From Paenibacillus alginolyticus DSM 5050 = NBRC 15375 (GTDB taxonomy: Bacteria; Bacillota; Bacilli; Paenibacillales; NBRC-103111), in NCBI RefSeq assembly GCF_000422905.1, contig NZ_AUGY01000013.1:62001-126000 (forward strand): a DNA stretch of 64,000 nt. The letters run 5' to 3'. Each line of letters opens with the position of its first letter. Within the stretch, counting starts at the first letter, position 1. Below the pieces are notes generated by a model that was not told the origin of the DNA, did no database searches, and was given only the letters and a program-made list of their open reading frames with translations. The position numbers were made by a program, and so were the translations under genes. Below are positions 17,088 through 24,960 of the stretch, in pieces.

Positions 17088-17630
17088 ATGGCTAAAGTTG
17101 TAATTATTTCAGGAAGTCCAACACCTACATCCCGTTTGCATGGCGTTATCGAAGTGGCAAAAAGTGAACTGTTGAAAGCGGGTTTGGAAGTGGAATGGAT
17201 TAAGGTACGTGACATCCCGGCAGAGGATTTGTTATACGCCAAATTTGACAGTGAAGCTATTGTGAAAGCGAATGCGCATGTTGCTGAGGCAGATGCCGTA
17301 TTCGTCGCTACGCCGGTCTATAAAGCCTCTTACACAGGTGTGTTAAAAGCTTTCCTCGACCTGCTCCCACAAAAGGGCCTCGATCACAAAGTTGTACTTC
17401 CGTTAGCCGTCGGAGGGACGATATCTCACTTGCTCGCGATAGATTACGCTTTAAAACCGGTGCTATCTGCATTAGGCGCGCAAAATATTCTGCAAGGTGT
17501 GTATGTACTCGATAAGCAAGTGACGTGGGGTGATCAAGGACAAGCCATACTGGACGATGACATTGCAGATCGACTGCAAGAATCCGTGACTGAATTCATT
17601 CAAGAAATTAAATGGCATACGAGCCGTTAA
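17088..17630 (+). CDS. NADPH-dependent FMN reductase (SsuE-like)
   Basis: 180-residue flavodoxin-fold reductase. The N-terminal IISGSPTPTSRLHG phosphate loop and the ATPVYKASYTGVLKAFLDLL and LPLAVGGTISHLLAIDY blocks match the SsuE family, which supplies FMNH2 to alkanesulfonate monooxygenases. No ssuD or transport genes are near, so the partner is unknown. GGAGAG precedes ATG 17088; the GTG at 17079 is less likely. Confidence 0.85.
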   Translation: MAKVVIISGSPTPTSRLHGVIEVAKSELLKAGLEVEWIKVRDIPAEDLLYAKFDSEAIVKANAHVAEADAVFVATPVYKASYTGVLKAFLDLLPQKGLDHKVVLPLAVGGTISHLLAIDYALKPVLSALGAQNILQGVYVLDKQVTWGDQGQAILDDDIADRLQESVTEFIQEIKWHTSR

Positions 17631-17648
17631 AAAACGAATAAATAATGG

Positions 17649-17687
17649 AAAACCGCTGCTGGTACCTTTTACTAGTAGTGGTTTTTT
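17649..17687 (+). terminator. Intrinsic terminator of the FMN reductase gene
   Basis: AAAACCGCTGCT pairs with AGTAGTGGTTTT (two G-U pairs) and is followed by a T run. Confidence 0.85.
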
Positions 17688-17765
17688 GTGTCCTGAACAA
17701 CCGTTCCCATGCTATACTACTGGTAGAACTTATACGTTATGATTTATAGAATAGGAGCGATTATT

Positions 17766-18641
17766 TTGTCCGAAACATCATCTGAATCTGTGCTGCTGGT
17801 CGATGGCATGGCTTTATTATTTCGTGGTTATTACGCCACTTCTTCCGGTGGTTACATTATGAGAACAAGTGCCGGCACGCCGGTTAACGGGGTTTATGGT
17901 TTTCTCAAATATTTGCTAGATGCGATTCAGACGTTCAAGCCTACACATGTTGTTTGCTGCTGGGATATGGGAAGTAAGACGTTTCGTACGGAGAAATTTG
18001 ATAGTTACAAAGCGAATCGCGGACCTGCTCCGGAAGAGCTGCTCCCTCAGTTTGATTTAGTGAAGGAAGTAACAGCTAGCTTCAACATTCCAAACGTAGG
18101 TGTAGTCGGATACGAGGCGGATGATTGCATAGGCACCTTGGCAAGTACATATAGTCCATCTACGAAAGTACAGATTCTCACAGGCGATCACGATATGCTT
18201 CAGCTTGTAAATGAGAATACGGAAGTTATTATTATGAAAAAAGGTCAATCCAACTATATGGTGTATACGCTGGAAACCTTGATGGAAGAGAAAAGTCTAA
18301 CACCTGCTCAAATTATCGATCTGAAGGGTTTAACCGGAGATACGGCGGATAACTATCCAGGGGTAAAAGGAATTGGTGAGAAAACTGCGACCAAACTGCT
18401 CATGGAATATCAGGACATCGCCGGGATTTTGGAAAATTTAGCGGCACTGCCGAAAGGTGTTCGCGCCAAAATTGAGGCTGAGATCGACATGCTGCATTTA
18501 TCACGTGATTTGGCTACGATTCGTTTGGATGCGCCTGTCGCTTGTGCGCTTGAGGAATGCGGATGGTCGATGGAGCGGGAGAAGGTCATTAGCAAGTTCG
18601 AGGAATTGGAATTCAAAGGTTTGATGAGATTAATTGGATAA
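17766..18641 (+). CDS. ypcP: 5'-3' exonuclease (YpcP-like, PolI N-domain family)
   Basis: 291-residue stand-alone homologue of the 5' nuclease domain of DNA polymerase I. It has LLVDGMALLFRGYYA, the acidic YEADDCIGTLA and LTGDHDMLQLV metal-site blocks, and the helix-hairpin-helix DNA-binding motif in NYPGVKGIGEKTATKLL. Likely removes RNA primers or flaps. I prefer TTG 17766, which has TAGGAGCG upstream, over ATG 17739, which has none. Confidence 0.9.
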   Translation: MSETSSESVLLVDGMALLFRGYYATSSGGYIMRTSAGTPVNGVYGFLKYLLDAIQTFKPTHVVCCWDMGSKTFRTEKFDSYKANRGPAPEELLPQFDLVKEVTASFNIPNVGVVGYEADDCIGTLASTYSPSTKVQILTGDHDMLQLVNENTEVIIMKKGQSNYMVYTLETLMEEKSLTPAQIIDLKGLTGDTADNYPGVKGIGEKTATKLLMEYQDIAGILENLAALPKGVRAKIEAEIDMLHLSRDLATIRLDAPVACALEECGWSMEREKVISKFEELEFKGLMRLIG

Positions 18642-18651
18642 ATTCATAAAG

Positions 18652-18686
18652 AAGGGACAGGGCTATTATTGGCCCTGTCCCTTTAT
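18652..18686. terminator. Bidirectional terminator between convergent genes
   Basis: AAGGGACAGGGC pairs with GGCCCTGTCCCTT around a seven-base loop; T runs lie on both sides. It separates ypcP from the convergent aldo/keto reductase. Confidence 0.9.
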
Positions 18687-18688
18687 TT

Positions 18689-19663
18689 TTAACGTGCAGG
18701 TGAGAAATTGGCTACTTGTTTGAGGATGACTTCGATTTGTTCCAGTGTCTCGGGTCCAAGCTCAACATCAACAGCTTTCACATTCTCTTCGATCTGTTCA
18801 GGTCTAGTCGCACCGATGAGTGCAGAGCTTACGCCTGGCTGACGGAGTACCCAAGCTAGAGCAAGCTGTGCGAGAGAGATATTGAGCTGCTGAGCAACCT
18901 GCTCCAGGTCATGAACAACCTGAAGCACCTGATCATTCAGATAGCTGTTAATGAAGCTATTCACAGAATCATTAGCGGCACGACTCTCAGTCGGAATCGG
19001 CTGTCCCAGCTTGTATTTACCGGTTAAAATGCCTTGAGCAAGCGGCGAGAACACAACTTGACCCAGTCCTTTTTGCGCTGACACAGGCAATACTTCTCGC
19101 TCGATATAGCGCTCAAACATATTGTAAATCGGCTGATTAGAGATCAGCGGTCGCAGGCGCAGACGTTCGGCAATGCCAGCTGCTTCGGTAATTTGAGCAC
19201 CGTTCCACTCACTGACAGCGGCGTACATAATTTTGCCTTGGGCAACTAAGTCGTCCAAAGCGCGAAGCGTCTCTTCCAGCGGTGTATGGATGTCATAGCG
19301 ATGGCAGAAGTACAAATCGATGTACTCGACACCTAATCGTTTTAAGCTCGCATCACACTGTTCGAAGATGTGCTTGCGGGATAAACCTCGATCATTCGGA
19401 CCCTCTCCCATCGGGAAGTAGACCTTTGACGAGAGCACATAGCTTGATCTCTCATAAGGCTTTAGCGCCGCCCCCATCGCTTTCTCGCCTTCACCACGAT
19501 TGTAAGCATTGGCCGTATCGAAGAAATTAATACCACTTTCGAAAGCTTGCGCGATGCATGCATCTGCTGCCTTTTGTTCGGCTGCTGTTCCGTAAGTAAG
19601 CCAGCTCCCCAAGCTAATTTCACTCACTTTTAACCCACTGCGACCCACGTTCCTATACTTCAT
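18689..19663 (-). CDS. Aldo/keto reductase (Kv-beta/YghZ-like)
   Basis: 324-residue NADPH-dependent reductase with the full catalytic tetrad visible: Asp49 in FFDTANAY, Tyr54, Lys80 in LSSK and His121 in FCHRYD. The C-terminal SALIGATRPEQIEENV is the cofactor-binding loop of this branch. Substrate unknown. It lies downstream of, and on the same strand as, the AraC-type regulator, about 100 bases away. Confidence 0.9.
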   Translation of the reverse strand: MKYRNVGRSGLKVSEISLGSWLTYGTAAEQKAADACIAQAFESGINFFDTANAYNRGEGEKAMGAALKPYERSSYVLSSKVYFPMGEGPNDRGLSRKHIFEQCDASLKRLGVEYIDLYFCHRYDIHTPLEETLRALDDLVAQGKIMYAAVSEWNGAQITEAAGIAERLRLRPLISNQPIYNMFERYIEREVLPVSAQKGLGQVVFSPLAQGILTGKYKLGQPIPTESRAANDSVNSFINSYLNDQVLQVVHDLEQVAQQLNISLAQLALAWVLRQPGVSSALIGATRPEQIEENVKAVDVELGPETLEQIEVILKQVANFSPAR

Positions 19664-19764
19664 GAAATGTTATCATCCTCTCATTATGCTGCTTTGAAGT
19701 CATTATAAGAGTGGAGAGGATAGCTTGACAATGACGCACTATTAATTCACTTAGTTACTTCCAC

Positions 19765-20610
19765 TTAAGTAACCGCCGATTGCCGATAGCGAAGAGGTGT
19801 CGTTTTGGTCATTTGACGGAAAACACGTCCGAACTGCACAAGTGACCCGAAGCCTACCTGCTCAGCGATCAAAATAACTTTAAGTTTCGTAGTTGTCAGC
19901 AGTCGCTGCGCTTCTTGCACACGAACGAGATTCACATATTCAATAAGCGAAAATCCGGTAATTTCCTTGAACATCCGGCTTAAATAGGCCGGGCTAATTT
20001 CGAATTGCTCAGCGAGTTCTTCCAGACGGAGAGGTTCAGGATAATGAGTATTAATAAATCTCACGATGGTAGAAATTTTTCGGTGCAGAGGGGAAACGTG
20101 TTCGGGTGATGTGACCGGATGTAAAAGAATGAAGCGTGCTGTGAACAGCAGCAGCTCAGTTAAATACTGCCGCAAGGCGAAAGTTTGTCCAAGCTGGGGC
20201 TCCTTCGCTTCATGAATTAATTTACCAAGTATGTCTTCAACCAAACGCCGAGTAGGCAGATCCAGCCGAAGAACGGGTGAAGCATGCGCGAAAGCATCAA
20301 GAAGAAATGGAGCATCCTCTTTGCTTTTTGCTACAAAGCTATCATCGAAATTAATCACAACACGTGCATGTCCTAAGTTGCCCGAGTCCGATGTCGCATG
20401 AAGCTCACGCCGATTTATAAGCACAAGGTCCCCCGGAAGAATGAGATACGAGCGATCACGAATGAAATACATACGCTCACCTTCGTACAAATAGTAAAGC
20501 TCGTACATGTCATGCATGTGTTGAGTCCTCTCGAACGAACCTGAACGATGAATATGTTGGATATAAAAGGGACCTTCTTCTTCATTGCCGAAGGTGACAG
20601 TTCGTGACAT
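19765..20610 (-). CDS. AraC-family transcriptional regulator with cupin sensor
   Basis: 281-residue regulator. Residues 10-100 form a cupin-like sensor (HMHDMYELYYLYEGE, PGDLVLINRRELHAT). The C-terminal third has two helix-turn-helix units (LEELAEQFEISPAYLSRMFKE and VILIAEQVGFGSLVQFGRVFRQ). It is divergent from uxaE, which makes control of uronate use a reasonable guess. AGGAGTCC precedes its ATG. Confidence 0.88.
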   Translation of the reverse strand: MSRTVTFGNEEEGPFYIQHIHRSGSFERTQHMHDMYELYYLYEGERMYFIRDRSYLILPGDLVLINRRELHATSDSGNLGHARVVINFDDSFVAKSKEDAPFLLDAFAHASPVLRLDLPTRRLVEDILGKLIHEAKEPQLGQTFALRQYLTELLLFTARFILLHPVTSPEHVSPLHRKISTIVRFINTHYPEPLRLEELAEQFEISPAYLSRMFKEITGFSLIEYVNLVRVQEAQRLLTTTKLKVILIAEQVGFGSLVQFGRVFRQMTKTTPLRYRQSAVT

Positions 20611-20750
20611 AGGTAGGACTCCTTAGGTTCTCTATGATTATTTGAAGTATAGCATGTTTATTGTGAAAAATATGAATAGTTTTTATGGAAAATAAGAAGA
20701 GATGATGAGAAAATTTTCGTACCTTGCGATATGATTAAGCTATGAGAAAT

Positions 20751-20765
20751 GAGTAAACGCTTGCA
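20751..20765 (+). promoter_or_regulatory. cre-like catabolite control site upstream of uxaE
   Basis: GAGTAAACGCTTGCA matches the CcpA box WTGNAANCGNWNNCW at every fixed position except the first two. It lies 22 bases before the uxaE start, a place suited to repression. Confidence 0.5.
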
Positions 20766-20786
20766 TAACAAGGGAGGATGTTCACA

Positions 20787-22271
20787 ATGAAACAGCTTAT
20801 CGAAGCTATAAAATCAGGAAATATATCTACATTTTCTTCACCGGATGTGAAAGTGTATGCATCATCGTACACGCTGGTAGGTAAAACTTCCCTTGTAATG
20901 GTGCGAACAGCAGAAGGAAAGAAGCTTATCGCTGCAGGTGAGGGCGAACTCTACGACCAGCTCATTGGGGATAACGTAGACGGCGGCAAAGTGGCTGCTT
21001 TATCACACGAAAATCGTCTGACGCTTAACCAATTTATTCCATATACAGCTCCACAGGCATTTGGTACACAAGTAGCTACAATGGGTTTAGGTGATCGACT
21101 TGGGATTGCGAGTCCTGGACATATTCAAACGATTCGGGGCAAGGACATACGCCCTGTCCTAGCACAGCAAAGTATTCGTGAGCTCGCGCTAACAGGTCGA
21201 ACTTATGAGGATGTTTTGGATGCGGCTGCTTATGCTGTATTCCAAGAGGGCTATAAGGATGGGTATGGCGCGGACGGCGACCATTTGAAGAAAGAAGAGG
21301 ACATCGAGTACGCGCTGCGTCTTGGTTTTACGATGTTAACACTGGATTGCTCGGAAAATATCGACAATACCATTGAATCTATGTCGGAAGCAGAAATCGC
21401 TGCAAAATATGAACAGCTGCCAGTTAGTTTGCGCAATCATTATGAAAAGCGTTATCTTGAGACACCAGCTAATGTTCCCGGAGCAACGTTAGCGTACACG
21501 TCACAGGCGCTTAAGAAAGATGTGCTAATCTACGACGCAGCAATCAATTTCATGGAAGCCATCTTCCGTAAGTATATCGCGCCGCTTGATCGCGCTGTCG
21601 ATTTTGAAATCTCTATCGATGAAACGGCTACGCCGACATCGCCTGAAGCGCACTATTTGGTAGCTAACGAGCTTCGTGACCGAGGGGTTACGATTTTCAG
21701 CATGGCGCCGCGCTTCTGCGGGGAATTCCAGAAAGGCATTGACTATATTGGCGATATCGCTCAGTTTGAGCGTGAGTTAGCAAGCCATGCCGCGATTGCC
21801 GTACATTTCGAATACAAGCTGAGTATTCATTCCGGCAGCGATAAGTTCAGCGTATTCCCACTTATAGGGAAGTACACGAACGGCCTGTTCCATATCAAAA
21901 CAGCAGGAACGAACTGGCTCGAAGCGGTACGTGTCGTAGCGAAGGTTAATCCTTCCCTGTACCGCCGCATGCATCAGTATGCGCTTGAGCATTTTGCAGA
22001 AGCAACTGCTTATTACCATGTTACGACAGACATCGGGGCTATCGCTCCACTTGCTGAGTTGACGGATGCGGGTTTGCCGGATTATATGGAAGAAAACAAT
22101 GCTCGCCAACTGCTGCACATCACTTATGGCTTGCTCCTCCAAGCGAAGAATGCTGATGGCAGCAAGCAATTTGCGGACGAATTCTTCCAGACGCTAGCTG
22201 AGCAAGAAGAGACCTTCGCAGAAGGTCTTCGCTTTCATATTGGCAGACATTTAGAATTGTTGGGTAAATAG
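20787..22271 (+). CDS. uxaE: Tagaturonate/fructuronate epimerase UxaE
   Basis: 494-residue protein that I recognise as the UxaE family, which interconverts D-tagaturonate and D-fructuronate in galacturonate breakdown. Typical stretches are FGTQVATMGLGDRLGIASPGHI, LTLDCSENIDNT, VDFEISIDETATPTSPEAHY and FEYKLSIHSGSDKFSVFPLIG. ATG 20787 has AGGGAGG nine bases ahead; ATG 20778 overlaps that site. No other uronate genes are next to it, so it must work with enzymes encoded elsewhere. Confidence 0.8.
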   Translation: MKQLIEAIKSGNISTFSSPDVKVYASSYTLVGKTSLVMVRTAEGKKLIAAGEGELYDQLIGDNVDGGKVAALSHENRLTLNQFIPYTAPQAFGTQVATMGLGDRLGIASPGHIQTIRGKDIRPVLAQQSIRELALTGRTYEDVLDAAAYAVFQEGYKDGYGADGDHLKKEEDIEYALRLGFTMLTLDCSENIDNTIESMSEAEIAAKYEQLPVSLRNHYEKRYLETPANVPGATLAYTSQALKKDVLIYDAAINFMEAIFRKYIAPLDRAVDFEISIDETATPTSPEAHYLVANELRDRGVTIFSMAPRFCGEFQKGIDYIGDIAQFERELASHAAIAVHFEYKLSIHSGSDKFSVFPLIGKYTNGLFHIKTAGTNWLEAVRVVAKVNPSLYRRMHQYALEHFAEATAYYHVTTDIGAIAPLAELTDAGLPDYMEENNARQLLHITYGLLLQAKNADGSKQFADEFFQTLAEQEETFAEGLRFHIGRHLELLGK

Positions 22272-22436
22272 AGGGAATAAGCAGATTTTCCAATATATGG
22301 ATGAAATTTTAACCCTGTCCCGGCCGGGCAGGAAGTTTCGGTTGCTGTGGACCCTGCCAATGCTTCGTTGGAGGTAAATCCCCGATGACTCATTTGCATT
22401 TCAGCACTCCCCCTTTTTTCAAGTAAAATATGTGAG

Positions 22437-22627
22437 ATTGTTGTAGTAAAGAAATACAACAATAGCTCCCTCTAAAAGGGTAGAAGGTAAGAGATGTTGT
22501 ACGCCATACAACAATTTCTATTAAATCGAGTGAAATAACCCCTATTTAGGCAAAAATGTTGCTTTTTCTACAACAATGGTAAGCTTTACTCACTAAAGTG
22601 AAGAAAATAGTTGTACGTTTTGCAACT
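22437..22627. repeat. Four-palindrome TTGTA-type element, copy 2
   Basis: Dyads lie at 22437-22463 (ATTGTTGTA/TACAACAAT, 9-bp arms), 22495-22513 (TGTTGTA/TACAACA), 22557-22575 (TGTTG/CAACA) and 22609-22627 (AGTTG/CAACT). Centres are about 54, 62 and 52 bases apart, close to the element at 11472. CAACAATTTC followed by TTAA recurs in both. No gene is seen in 22272-22713 apart from this and the terminator. Confidence 0.7.
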
Positions 22628-22660
22628 TGATGGGTTCTATTCACATCTAAAAACAAAAAA

Positions 22661-22701
22661 CGAGCCAAACGTTTGTCGTATCAAACGTTTGGCTCGCTTA
22701 T
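22661..22701. terminator. Bidirectional terminator
   Basis: A perfect 15-bp stem (22661-22675 with 22682-22696) with a six-base loop, T-rich to the right and A-rich to the left. It lies between convergent genes. Confidence 0.92.
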
Positions 22702-22713
22702 TTTTATAAGAGC

Positions 22714-23022
22714 TTACTCTTCATTTGTAGGCTCATTTCGATAATCGTCTTCACCTGGATAGTCCCGCTTAATGCCTTCATGCAGCTCGCGATTTTCGTA
22801 AGAAAATGGATTCGACGGACGTTGATCCTTACGCCAGGGTGAGCTCTTTCCCAGCGATTCTGTATTTAGGCTAGTGCCATAAGGACCCTCTGGGAATTCC
22901 TCTGGAATTAAGTCATTGCGCTGCGACTCAACCGTCTCCAGATCAGTAAAGTCATCGCGGTATTCAGGGATGAAGCCTTTTGCTTCTGATTTCTTAGCTA
23001 GTTGGGGGGATTCGTCAATCAT
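22714..23022 (-). CDS. Small hydrophilic protein of unknown function
   Basis: 102 residues, strongly charged, no membrane segment and no recognised domain. It has many Glu, Asp, Pro and Asn and looks disordered. A strong site, AAGGAGGC, precedes the ATG, which supports real expression. I do not recognise the family. It may be transcribed separately from the DUF3055 gene 53 bases upstream on the same strand. Confidence 0.65.
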   Translation of the reverse strand: MIDESPQLAKKSEAKGFIPEYRDDFTDLETVESQRNDLIPEEFPEGPYGTSLNTESLGKSSPWRKDQRPSNPFSYENRELHEGIKRDYPGEDDYRNEPTNEE

Positions 23023-23075
23023 GGATAAAGCCTCCTTATGTTGCTATGCTTTTTCCAGTTTCCCCTTTAGACAGC

Positions 23076-23369
23076 TTAAATATCCGTGAAATGAATGGAA
23101 CCAATAATTTGCGACAAGAATTCATTAAGTTCTTGCGCTTGTTCCTCATTCAGTTTATACACATGTTCCAAATACCCTTCTTCAGCCAGATCATCTGGAC
23201 CAATAACAGCGCTGCGTCCGGATTGCAAATCAATAACAAGCTTCTTGCCGAAATAACGGGATGTAGTCATAATTGCTAGATCAAATCGGTGCAATGCGTT
23301 GCCAACGAAACAAACAAAACGCGTTGTTGTTTCTTCCTGATGGTCGTATAAAAAGTCATAATCAGACAT
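23076..23369 (-). CDS. DUF3055 family protein
   Basis: 97-residue cytosolic protein with the DUF3055 pattern: DFLYDHQEETTTRFVCFVG, HRFDLAIMTTSRYFGKKLV, LQSGRSAVIGPDDL and EEGYLEHVYKLNEEQAQEL. The ATG at 23369 is chosen because GGAGGGCCC is just upstream; a longer frame to 23456 lacks a site. Function unknown. Confidence 0.85.
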   Translation of the reverse strand: MSDYDFLYDHQEETTTRFVCFVGNALHRFDLAIMTTSRYFGKKLVIDLQSGRSAVIGPDDLAEEGYLEHVYKLNEEQAQELNEFLSQIIGSIHFTDI

Positions 23370-23439
23370 GAGGGCCCTCCATTCGCTTTCTAGTATGTAC
23401 CCCATTATAACCGAAAAAAGCTCGGCAACAAAACATATC

Positions 23440-23468
23440 TTGCGCCCATCTGACAAACATGGTATGAT
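23440..23468 (+). promoter_or_regulatory. Promoter of the HRDC gene
   Basis: TTGCGC (23440-23445), 17 bases, TATGAT (23463-23468). Lies in the divergent region ahead of 23570. Confidence 0.55.
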
Positions 23469-23487
23469 TTGGATATTAGAAAAAGGG

Positions 23488-23526
23488 AAGCACCTTTTCA
23501 GCTAACAGCTGAAGGGGTGCTTTTTC
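23488..23526 (+). terminator. Terminator-like hairpin in the leader of the HRDC gene
   Basis: A 15-base arm (23488-23502) pairs with 23508-23522 around TAACA and is followed by a T tract. It lies downstream of the promoter at 23440 and upstream of the start at 23570, between two divergent genes. Confidence 0.75.
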
Positions 23527-23569
23527 GTTTTTCTGAACCTATTTTTAGTTACCGTTTGGAGGAGAAAGC

Positions 23570-24583
23570 ATGAACATTGTATTTATGAACACATTGGAGA
23601 AAGAAGCGGGGGATCATCGTGTTACATCGGCCCAAGTGTCGATTGGGGAAGAACAAGGCATTTGGAATGTCTATTGGAATGAGCCTGATAGCGCTGGCAA
23701 AATTCAGCAAGATCAGTGGTATCAAGGGGTGAGCTGGGATGAGATGCTGAGTGCTTTCCGTCAGGGGCTGCGGGATAAAGTCCGTTCCGGTTATCGTCCG
23801 CTTGTTAGTACGGATTTGGAATCAGCGCAAGGACTGTCTGGCAAAGCTAGAATGACACAGATGCTGACCTACTACTGCGAAGAAAATCCAAGTGAGGAAG
23901 TGTACGAAACGCTCCGCGCTTGGCGGCGCGAACAAGCTGCCCGCGAGGGGAAAGCGCCGTATATTCTCGCTACGAATCGTGTCCTTCGCATGATCTCCGT
24001 CTTCCTGCCTCAGAGTAAGGAAGAGCTGCAGCAAATTCCTGGCTTCGGCGAGCAGAAGACGACCATGTACGCAGCAGATGTGCTCAATCTCACTGCTGAG
24101 TATACACGTTCGAATGGCTTTCCGTTAGATTGGGTAGCTAAAAGCGTAGACACAGTGAAGTTTGAGGCTTGGCTCCATGCACAGAAGGAGCAAAAGCTGC
24201 GTACAGAGCTTGACCGTGAAGTTAGCAAGCGCAAACTTCTTGAGGTTGTGGCCGGCGGAGGAAGCTTGGCGGATCTGCAAGCCGTTCTAACTATGCCGCG
24301 CAGGGAACTGCTGCTTTGGGTGGAGGATTTGGAGCGTGAGGGATACGATATGGATCCGCTTGTAGAGGCGGAGCTAGCTTCGATCCCGGAAGAAGAACAA
24401 ATCAAAGCCTGGAACGCCTTCGAATCAGAAGGTGATCGCTACCTGAAGCCAGTGCTGCAGCGCATCATCGGCGCGGAGGAGCTCAAAGGCAAAGAACTCG
24501 ACCGCGCCTATGAGTGGCTGCGCTTGCTTCGTTTGCGCTTCCGCAGGGAGAAGGAAAGGTTTGCTTCTCAAGCAGCGAGCTAG
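23570..24583 (+). CDS. HRDC domain protein
   Basis: 337-residue protein. Residues 105-175 form an HRDC domain (YETLRAWRREQAAREGKAPY, ILATNRVLRMISVFLPQSKE, LQQIPGFGEQKT), a nucleic-acid-binding helical module seen in RecQ and RNase D. The C-terminal part has helix-turn-helix character (KRKLLEVVAGGGSLADLQAV). No helicase or nuclease motifs are present, so it may act as an adaptor. TTTGGAGGAG precedes the ATG. Confidence 0.82.
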   Translation: MNIVFMNTLEKEAGDHRVTSAQVSIGEEQGIWNVYWNEPDSAGKIQQDQWYQGVSWDEMLSAFRQGLRDKVRSGYRPLVSTDLESAQGLSGKARMTQMLTYYCEENPSEEVYETLRAWRREQAAREGKAPYILATNRVLRMISVFLPQSKEELQQIPGFGEQKTTMYAADVLNLTAEYTRSNGFPLDWVAKSVDTVKFEAWLHAQKEQKLRTELDREVSKRKLLEVVAGGGSLADLQAVLTMPRRELLLWVEDLEREGYDMDPLVEAELASIPEEEQIKAWNAFESEGDRYLKPVLQRIIGAEELKGKELDRAYEWLRLLRLRFRREKERFASQAAS

Positions 24584-24639
24584 TTGGTGTTGACTTTGGT
24601 TAGGATTATATGATTAAATGGTCATTAATCTAAATATCA

Positions 24640-24930
24640 AGGAAAGCGATGACGAACATGGGCTATGCCCAAAGTAGGAGAAATGCCGCTGCTGCAGAGA
24701 GTCGGTGTAGGGTGCAAACCGATGCAAGTATGGCTCCGAATTACAGTTCTGAGTTGGTTAAGGGAACATGCTCGTTAGAGCATCAGTAGCTTTTACCCGG
24801 CATTCATTTGTCGTTATGAAACTAAGTGAAAGAGAAATTTGCGAATGAGAGCGCGAATTCTTCTCTTTAATTAGGGTGGTACCGCGAGACAACCTTCTCG
24901 TCCCTTTGTGGACGCGCAGGTTGTCTTTTT
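24640..24930 (+). ncRNA. T-box leader, tyrosine specific
   Basis: The conserved T-box AGGGTGGTACCGCG is at 24873-24886, and the terminator stem AGACAACCT/AGGTTGTCT follows at 24887-24926 with a T run. Upstream lies the AGAGAGTCGGTG stem I region; the specifier part reads GAATTACAGTTCTGAG with TAC, a tyrosine codon. Uncharged tRNA-Tyr would stabilise the antiterminator and switch on tyrS. Confidence 0.93.
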
Positions 24931-24960
24931 TGTTTTATCATGATGAGGAGGGATTAAACA

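Noticed and set aside
22235-22462. 75-residue minus-strand frame after uxaE
   Set aside because: No ribosome binding site, overlaps the repeat element and the uxaE end, and the translation looks random.
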